From Palsa-504 sp963819785 (GTDB taxonomy: Bacteria > Actinomycetota > Actinomycetes > Streptosporangiales > Streptosporangiaceae), in NCBI GenBank assembly GCA_963819785.1, contig CAWFXW010000014.1:186001-250000 (forward strand): DNA of 64,000 bases. The letters are read 5' to 3'. The position numbers were made by a program, and so were the translations under genes. Position 1 is the stretch's first letter. Each line of letters begins with the position of its first letter. Below the pieces are notes generated by a model, which saw only the letters and a program-made list of their open reading frames with translations, did not search any database and was not told the origin of the DNA. Below are positions 52,732 to 59,565 of this stretch, one piece after another.

Positions 52732-53902
52732 GTGGTGGACATGATGAGCGCGCAGGATGAGCGCGAGATCCGCACGTCGTTGCGCAAGGTGCTGTCCAGG
52801 TTCACTGACGAGTACTGGATGCAGCACGACCTGGACCACGAGTTCCCGTGGGACTTCTACCAGGCGATGGCGCAGGCCGGCTGGCTCGGCATCTGCATCC
52901 CGGAGAAGTACGGCGGCGGCGGCGCGGGCGTCCAGGAAGCGGCGTTGCTGCTCGAGGAGGTCACCGGCAGCGGCGGTGCGCTCAACGCGGGCACCACCGT
53001 CCAGGTCGGCTTGTTCGGCCTCGAGCCGATCGTCAAGTACGGCAGCGAGGAGCAGCGCGAGCGCTTCCTGCGTCCCGCGGCCGAGGGCAACCTGCAGGTG
53101 TCCTTCGGCATCACCGAGCCGGACGCCGGAACGGACACCACCAGCATCACCACGTTCGCCGAGAAGGTCCCCGGCGGCTACATGGTCAACGGCCGCAAGG
53201 TGTTCATCTCGCGGGCGGAGCAAGCCGAGCGCCTGCTGCTCATCACCCGCACCGCGCCGCGCTCGGCCGGCGCGAAGACGACCGACGGCATGACCCTGTT
53301 CTTCCCGGAGATGGACCCGGACGCGGATCAGGGTCCAGCCGATACCCAAGCTGGGCCGCAACGCGATCTCGACGAACATGCTGTTCATCGACGACCTGTT
53401 CATCCCGGACGAGGACCGCATCGGCGAGGAGGGCCGCGGCTTCAAGTACCTCCTGGCCGGGCTGAACGCCGAGCGCATCATCGTCGCCGGCGGCTGCCTC
53501 GGGATGGGACGGGTGTCGCTGCGGCGCGCCGTCGAGTACGCCAAGCAGCGGCACGTCTTCGGCCGCCCGATCGGGATGAACCAGGGTGTCCAGTTCCCGC
53601 TGGCCGATTCGCTGGCCAAGCTCGATGCCGTCGAGCTGCTCATCCGCAAGGCGGCGTGGCTGTACGACAACGGCATGCCGTGCGCCAAGGAGGCCAACGA
53701 GGCGAAGCTGCTGGCGTCGACGTGGGCGTTCGAGGCGGCCGACCGCGCCATGCAGGTCCACGGCGGCTACGGCTACACCAGCGAGTACCACGTCGAGCGC
53801 TACTGGCGCGAGGCGCGCGTTCAGCGCATCGCGCCGATCTCCAATGAGCTGGTGCTCGCCTACCTGGGCGAGAAGGTTCTCGGCCTGCCCCGCTCGTACT
53901 GA
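52732..53902 (+). pseudogene. Acyl-CoA dehydrogenase, frame-disrupted
   Basis: GTG 52732 has GGGAG six bases upstream. LGICIPEKYGGGGAGVQEAA, FGITEPDAGTDTTSIT and VNGRKVFISRAEQAE are in the first frame; at about 53331 (gatcagggtcc) a +1 step gives VQPIPKLGRNAISTNMLFID, KQRHVFGRPIGMNQG and the C-terminal QVHGGYGYTSEYHVERYWRE. The usual YEGT catalytic segment is RIAPISNEL, so the base position is unusual. Ends four bases from the convergent P450 gene. Confidence 0.85.
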
Positions 53903-53906
53903 GCCG

Positions 53907-55151
53907 CTAGCCGAGGTCGAGAACCGGCCCGCGCCGCTGGGCGGGAGTGAACGTGGCGGGTATGGACTGCCAGCCGGTGTTGGTGCCCTGATGCGGGTAT
54001 GGCCGTACCAGGTCGAGCCGTACCTCGTAGTCCGGCATCCGCTCCAGGATCTGCCCGAGCAATTCGAGAGCCATCGCCCGGCCGAGGTGAGACCCGGCGC
54101 AGCGGTGGATACCGACGCCGAAGGCGGTGTGACGATTCGGCCAGCGTTCGATGTCGAGCGTGTCCGGATCGCTGAACTGCGCGGCGTCGCGGTTGGCCGA
54201 CGCCCAGGCCAGCAGGACCCGGTCACCCTGGGCCAGGGTGCAGCCGTGGAACTCGGTGTCGGACGCCACCGTCCGGGCCAGGGCCTGGGTCGGTGAGAAG
54301 TACCTCAGGAACTCCTCGACGGCGTTCGGCAGCTTGTCCGGGTGCTCGATGAGGTCGGCGCGCACGTCCTGGTGCAGGTACAGCCACACCAGGGTCTGGC
54401 TTACCAGCGAGGCCGTTGTGCCTACGCCGCCGGCGAGCAGCAGTTCGACCATCGAGAAGACCTCCTCGTCCGAGATCGGGCGGTCATCGACCTCCTGGTG
54501 GACCAGGTAGCTGATGACGTCCTCCTGCGGCTCGGCCCGCCGCGCGGCGATGATCTCCCGCATCTGCTGCGAGCAGAACGGCATGTCGACCGTGGTCGCC
54601 TGGACGTACTCCGCGCTGCCCGGCACGGCGGCCAGGACGGCGTGATGCAGCCGCGCGTAGCGATGCCAGTCGCCCACGGGCAGGCCGAGCCAGTCCACGG
54701 TGACAATCGAGGGCACGCCGATGACCCGGGCCAGGTCGCACGCGCCCGCCTCGATGACCTCATCGATGAACCAGGTCGTGTACCTGGAGATCAGTCCCTG
54801 CATCCGCTCGACGGCCTTGGGTGCCGTTATCGGGTTGATGAGCTTGCGGTACTTGCGGAACTCGGGCGGGTCGATCTCGATCGGGATGTGCAGGTGCATC
54901 GGCGTCTTCGGGATGACGACGGTCAGGCCCTCGCCACCGTGTGAGTTCCGCGCCGAGGAGAAGATGTCGTCGTCGCGCGCGGCTTCGAACACGCCGTCGT
55001 AGCCGGACAGCACCCAGTAGCCGCCATGGGCTTCGGTCCACGCCACCGGGCACTGTTCGCGCAGCGCGCGGTAGGAGCCCACCGGGTCGGCCGAGTGTCC
55101 CTGCGAGTTGTGGTCGAAAGCCACGACTGGTTCACGTCTGCGTTCCGCCAT
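53907..55151 (-). CDS. Cytochrome P450
   Basis: 414 residues. I-helix LLAGGVGTTASLV, K-helix EEFLRYFSP, the PERF-like region DIERWPNRHTAFG and the haem ligand signature FGVGIHRCAGSHLGR. No ferredoxin is adjacent, so it would have to share the redox partners at 15780 and 30218 or use others. Divergent from an SDR gene at 55321. It may oxidise a different carbon from the first P450. Confidence 0.92.
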   Translation of the reverse strand: MAERRREPVVAFDHNSQGHSADPVGSYRALREQCPVAWTEAHGGYWVLSGYDGVFEAARDDDIFSSARNSHGGEGLTVVIPKTPMHLHIPIEIDPPEFRKYRKLINPITAPKAVERMQGLISRYTTWFIDEVIEAGACDLARVIGVPSIVTVDWLGLPVGDWHRYARLHHAVLAAVPGSAEYVQATTVDMPFCSQQMREIIAARRAEPQEDVISYLVHQEVDDRPISDEEVFSMVELLLAGGVGTTASLVSQTLVWLYLHQDVRADLIEHPDKLPNAVEEFLRYFSPTQALARTVASDTEFHGCTLAQGDRVLLAWASANRDAAQFSDPDTLDIERWPNRHTAFGVGIHRCAGSHLGRAMALELLGQILERMPDYEVRLDLVRPYPHQGTNTGWQSIPATFTPAQRRGPVLDLG

Positions 55152-55184
55152 GCCGTCACCCTCACCTTGACATCCTATCTATGA

Positions 55185-55203
55185 CAACGAATATCATAAT
55201 TAG
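55185..55203 (-). promoter_or_regulatory. AT-rich recurrent motif between P450 and SDR
   Basis: Minus-strand CTAATTATGATATTCGTTG, 34 bases upstream of the P450 start and 118 bases upstream of the divergent SDR. Confidence 0.5.
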
Positions 55204-55222
55204 TATCGGTCTGATTCGCCAG

Positions 55223-55308
55223 CAAGCCCATCCGGGCAAGCCCATCCGGGCAAGCCCACCCCGGCAAGCCCACCCCGGGCAAGCTCATCAGGGCAAGCCC
55301 ATCCGAGG
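55223..55308 (+). repeat. Six tandem 14-15-bp repeats in an mRNA leader
   Basis: Units of the form caagcccatccggg start at 55223, 55237, 55251, 55265, 55280 and 55294. The first two are identical and the others have one to four changes. They end in the ribosome binding site of the SDR gene at 55321, so copy number could alter leader length. Confidence 0.8.
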
Positions 55309-55320
55309 AAGGAACGCGGG

Positions 55321-56094
55321 ATGACACGTCGTTTTGAGGATCGTGTCGCAGCGGTGATCGGTGGCGGATCGGGCATGGGGCGCGCGATCTGCCACCGGCT
55401 GGCCGCCGAAGGCGCCTACGTCCACGTAGCCGACCTGAACGGCGGCGCGGCCAAGGCGGTGGCGGAGGAGATTCTCAGTCATGGCGACGCCGCGCAGGCC
55501 GAACAGGTCGACGCCACCAGCGTCGCGGACCTGCGCGCCCTGTTCGACCGCATCGATAACCAGCACGGCCGGCTGCACGTCCTGCACAACCAGGTCGGCA
55601 TGCCAGGGCCGGCCGGCATCGCGGTGTCGGACGAAGACTGGCAGCGCAACATGGACGTCAACGTCAAGTCCGCGTTCTACGGTGCCACCCTCGGCTATGA
55701 GCTGCTCAAACGAGCCGAAGGCAAGGCATCGATCACCTTCACGGCCTCCACGTCGGCGCTCGTCGGGTCCCCGTACAGCCCGATCTACTCGCTGACCAAG
55801 GGGGCGATCGTGGCCTTCACCCGGGCCATGGCGCTCTACGGCGCACCGGATGGCATCCGGGCCAACGTCGTCTGCCCGGGGTCCGTGGACACGCCGATGC
55901 TGCCGCAGTTCTTCGGGCGGGAGCCCGGCGCGGACGTCGCGGATCTGATGGGCGCCTTCATCGCGAACATCCCGCTCGGCCGGGCGGCCCAGCCCGAGGA
56001 GATCGCGTCCGTGGTCGCGTTCCTGGCCAGCGACGACGCGGCCATGGTGACCGGCGTCGCCATCCCCGTCGACGGCGGCATGGTGGCCAAGTGA
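55321..56094 (+). CDS. Short-chain dehydrogenase/reductase
   Basis: 257 residues. GGGSGMGRAICHRLAAEG with ADLNGG after strand 2; catalytic Ser in ASTSALVGSP and Tyr-x3-Lys in IYSLTKGA; ends VDGGMVAK. The usual N-N-A-G is changed to H-N-Q-V-G, an uncommon variant in the structural/active-site loop. GAGGAAGGA precedes ATG 55321. It is followed by another SDR, an LLM protein and an aldehyde dehydrogenase in a tight operon. Confidence 0.87.
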   Translation: MTRRFEDRVAAVIGGGSGMGRAICHRLAAEGAYVHVADLNGGAAKAVAEEILSHGDAAQAEQVDATSVADLRALFDRIDNQHGRLHVLHNQVGMPGPAGIAVSDEDWQRNMDVNVKSAFYGATLGYELLKRAEGKASITFTASTSALVGSPYSPIYSLTKGAIVAFTRAMALYGAPDGIRANVVCPGSVDTPMLPQFFGREPGADVADLMGAFIANIPLGRAAQPEEIASVVAFLASDDAAMVTGVAIPVDGGMVAK

Positions 56095-56122
56095 GCACAG
56101 CCGATCGCGGACAGGCGCCGGC

Positions 56123-56863
56123 ATGACCGCAGCGGTCGTCGTCACCGGCGCCGCCCGCGGAATCGGCGCGGCCATCGCCAGGCGCTTCGCCGAAGACGGT
56201 TACGCGGTCGTCGGCGTGGACCGTGACGGTGACCAGCTCCACGAGGCGCTGGCCGAACTCCCCGGCGCCGAAGCGGTGGTCGGCGACGTCACCGACGAGC
56301 AGGTGATGGAGGAGGCCTGCGAGCGCGGCGCGGCCCGCGGGCTGCGCGCGTTCGTCGCCAATGCCGGGTTCGCCAGGCCCGGCCGTTCGGTGGATTTCCC
56401 CGTCGAGATCTGGGATCAGCTCCTGGCCGTCCACCTGACCGCCGCGTTCATCGGGGCGCGGGCCGCGTGCCGCCGGATGCCCGGCGGGGGAGCGGTCGTG
56501 ATGATCTCCTCGGTCAACGGGCACCTCGGCTTCGGCGGCCGGGCAGCCTACTGCGCCGCCAAGGCGGGCGTCCAGGGGCTGGTCCGATCGCTCGCTGTGG
56601 AGTGGGCGCCGCTGGCGATCCGCGTGAACGCGGTCTCACCAGGCACGATCGCCACCGAGATGCAGGCGAAGTTCATGCGGACCAGCTACGCGTCCGCTGA
56701 ATCGTTCCTGTCACGGATCCCGATGGGGCGCTTCGGCCAGCCGTCCGAGATCGCCGACGCGGTGCACTTCCTGTGCTCGCCACGGTCGAGCTACATCACC
56801 GGGGTGATCCTGCCGGTCGACGGAGGCTGGGTCGCCAACGGTCTTCCGGGTGAAACCGGCTGA
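56123..56863 (+). CDS. Short-chain dehydrogenase/reductase
   Basis: 246 residues. VVVTGAARGIGAAIARRFAE, GVDRDGD after strand 2, VANAGFARP, catalytic Ser in ISSVNGHLG and Tyr/Lys in AYCAAKAG, ending VDGGWVANG. It is 28 bases after another SDR and 13 bases before the LLM monooxygenase gene. Probably an alcohol or hydroxyacyl dehydrogenase in the same pathway branch. Confidence 0.88.
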   Translation: MTAAVVVTGAARGIGAAIARRFAEDGYAVVGVDRDGDQLHEALAELPGAEAVVGDVTDEQVMEEACERGAARGLRAFVANAGFARPGRSVDFPVEIWDQLLAVHLTAAFIGARAACRRMPGGGAVVMISSVNGHLGFGGRAAYCAAKAGVQGLVRSLAVEWAPLAIRVNAVSPGTIATEMQAKFMRTSYASAESFLSRIPMGRFGQPSEIADAVHFLCSPRSSYITGVILPVDGGWVANGLPGETG

Positions 56864-56876
56864 CAGAGGAGATGCC

Positions 56877-57899
56877 ATGGTTCAGGTCGGTCTGCTGCTC
56901 AGCGACGTTCCCGTCTCGGTGTCGCCGTCGCAGCAGTTCCGTGACGTGCTGCGCATCGTCGAGGCGGCGCAGGCCAACGGTCTTACCTACATCGCCATCG
57001 GCCAGCACTTCCTGTACGGCGACCTGCGCTGGCTGCAGCCCGTACCGCTGCTCGCCCGGCTGGCCGCCGAGGTCGAGCCGCACGTCCGGCTCGTCACCCA
57101 GATCATGATCGCGCCGCTGTACCACCCGGTCCTGCTGGCCGAGGAGATCGCCACGCTGGACGTCGTCACCGAGGGACGGCTGATCTTCGGCGCGGGCCTG
57201 GGATACCGTCCGGAGGAGTTCGGCTACCTGGATGTCCCGTTCGCCGAACGCGCGGCGCGGATGGACGAGTCCCTCGAGCTCATGCAGCGGCTCTGGACGC
57301 AGGACGAGGTCACCTTCCACGGCCGCTTCTGGACTCTGGAGCAGGTCAGGCCGCACCTCAAGCCGGTTCAGTCGCCGCATCCGCCGATCTGGATCGGCGC
57401 GCACAGCATGGCCGGAACGCGCCGCGCCGGACGCTACGCCGACGCCTACGCCTGCCCGCCGGAGACACCCGTCGAGGAGGTCGCCGCGCGTTACGCCGCG
57501 GTCAAGGCCGGCTTCGAGGCGCGCGGCAAGGTGTTCGGCCCCCAGCCGCTGCGCCGCAACGTGCTGGTCGCCGACACCATGGAACAGGCGGTCACCGAGT
57601 ACGCGCGGGTCGCGCAGGGCCGGTACATCACCTACGCGCAACGAGGCCTGGACGTCATGGCGGATGCCGACCTCGAGCGGGACTTCGCCGCGGCCGTTGC
57701 CGGGCACGCCGTCATCGGCACGGCCGACGACGTCACCAAGCAGCTCCTGGAGCTGGTCACCAGGCTTCCGGTCGACCCGCTGCTGGTCCGCCCCCAGTGG
57801 CCGACGATGGACGCGGACGAAACGGTCGCGGCCATCAACCGGCTCGGCGCCGAGGTGGTACCCGCCCTGCGCGCGGCCGAGCCCCGGGCGACTATCTGA
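56877..57899 (+). CDS. Luciferase-like monooxygenase (FMN or F420)
   Basis: 340 residues. VQVGLLLSDVPVSVSPSQQF, IAIGQHFLYGD, LDVVTEGRLIFGAGLGYRPE and PIWIGAHSMAG. Clearly paralogous to the protein at 36497 (shared GLGY-R-x-E-F, LDxxTxGR and IWIGA). ATG 56877 follows AGAGGAGA. Located directly before an aldehyde dehydrogenase, whereas its paralogue lies before an esterase. Cofactor not decidable from sequence. Confidence 0.85.
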   Translation: MVQVGLLLSDVPVSVSPSQQFRDVLRIVEAAQANGLTYIAIGQHFLYGDLRWLQPVPLLARLAAEVEPHVRLVTQIMIAPLYHPVLLAEEIATLDVVTEGRLIFGAGLGYRPEEFGYLDVPFAERAARMDESLELMQRLWTQDEVTFHGRFWTLEQVRPHLKPVQSPHPPIWIGAHSMAGTRRAGRYADAYACPPETPVEEVAARYAAVKAGFEARGKVFGPQPLRRNVLVADTMEQAVTEYARVAQGRYITYAQRGLDVMADADLERDFAAAVAGHAVIGTADDVTKQLLELVTRLPVDPLLVRPQWPTMDADETVAAINRLGAEVVPALRAAEPRATI

Positions 57900-57909
57900 A
57901 AGGGTCCTA

Positions 57910-59380
57910 ATGAACGAAAACCCGCTTCGTGACTGGATCCCCGGTACCCGGGACCTGCTGATCGACGGCGCGTTCGTCAGCCCGCGCGGCGAACGCTGGC
58001 CGGTCTACAACCCGGCCACCGAGGAGATCATCGCCACCGTCGGCGGCGCGTCCGCGGAGCAGGTCGACGCCGCGGTCAGCGCCGCCCGAGCGGCCTTCCC
58101 CGGCTGGGCCGGGCGGTCCGGCCAGGAGCGATCGCGGCATCTGCACCGGCTGGCCGACGTGCTCGAGGCGGCCGCCGACGAATTGCTGCCCTCGATCGTG
58201 AACGAGGTCGGCACACCGGTGTCCCTCGCGGCCTTCCTGCAGGTACGGATGGCGGTCCAGCAGCACCTGCGCTGGGCTGCCGACGCCGCGAAGGCGGACC
58301 GGACCCAGCATCTGGGTCTCTGGAACGACCCGGTGCCGACGATGAGCGATGTGGTCCTTGAGCCGGTCGGCGTGGTCGCCGCCATCACGGGCTACAACTA
58401 CCCGCTCAACCTGGCGATCTTCAAGTTCGGGGCCGCGCTGGCCGCGGGGTGCACGGTCGTGCTGCTGCCCTCGCCGCGGACGCCGCTGACGACGCTCTTC
58501 CTCGGCGAGCTGATCCGCCGGGCGGAACTTCCCCCCGGCGTCATGAACGTGATCACCGGCAACGCGGACGTCGGCAGGCAGCTGTCGTCGCACCCGGGCG
58601 TCGACCGGGTCTCCGTTCACCGGGTCGGACACGGTCGGCGCGATGATCATGGCTCAGGCCGCGCAGAGCCTCACCGGCGTGACGCTGGAACTGGGCGGGA
58701 AGTCGCCGAGCATCGTCCTTCCCGGTGCCGACGTCGGCCGGGTCGCCGTGGAGACCCACCTGCGCTGGTCACGTAACGGTGGTCAGGGCTGCGCCGCGCT
58801 GGCCAGGCTGCTCGTCCACGAGTCGCTGTACGACGAATTCCTGGCCGCGAGCGAACCAGCCTTCGAGCAGATGGTCGTCGGCGACCCGTGGGACCCCGCC
58901 ACCAACATCGGGCCGATGATCAGGCCCGAGCACCGGGACCGCGTACAGGGGTTCATCGACGACTCGCTGGCGGCGGGCGGGCACAAGCTGCTCGCGGTGA
59001 CCAAGCCCGTGCCCGACCGCGGCTGGTTCGTCAACCCCGTCCTGCTCGGGGACCTGCCGTCCGAGGCCCGGGCCGTACAGCAGGAGATCTTCGGGCCGGT
59101 GGCCGTCATCCTGCCGTTCAAGGACACCGATGATGCGATCCGGCTCGCCAACGACACGCCCTACGGCCTGGCCGCGAACGTCTGGTGCGGCGCCAACCTG
59201 GACGACGGACGGCGGGTCGCCGAGCGGATCCGGGCCGGCACGGTATGGATCAACGGCGGCGGCTCAATGCGCCCCGACGCGCCGTTCGGCGGGTACGGCC
59301 GATCCGGGATCGGCCGCGAGCTCGGCGAGTGGGGCATGCGCGAGTACTTCGAGGTCAAGCACATCCAGTGGCGGGTATAG
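57910..59380 (+). pseudogene. Aldehyde dehydrogenase, frame-disrupted
   Basis: ATG 57910 follows AAAGGG. VVAAITGYNYPLNLAIFKFG is in the first frame. After GVDRVS (about 58614, tctccgttcacc) a +1 step gives FTGSDTVGAMIMAQAAQSL, then LELGGKSPSIVLPGAD (general base), the nucleophilic Cys in NGGQGCAALARLLV, EIFGPVAVILPF and PFGGYGRSGIGRELG. Complete ~490-residue enzyme if corrected. Last gene of the SDR-SDR-LLM-ALDH operon. Confidence 0.87.
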
Positions 59381-59565
59381 AAGATCTTTTTCTCCCGAAC
59401 GGTCCGTGGTGCGCGCACTCAGCACCGCAAGGATCGTCTGCGCGCATTCGCGGGCGCTGGCCGCAGAGGTGTCGCCCTTAAGGTTTTCTTACGATCCGCT
59501 GAACTGAACGTGACCGCCGTCCGTGTCCCTTATGGGGCGTTTTCGCGAGCGACACGGGGGCAATC

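Noticed and set aside
59385..59440. Possible terminator after the aldehyde dehydrogenase
   Set aside because: It resembles the 31446-31484 hairpin but lacks the left arm; only a five-base stem (GGTGC/GCACC) remains, too weak to call.
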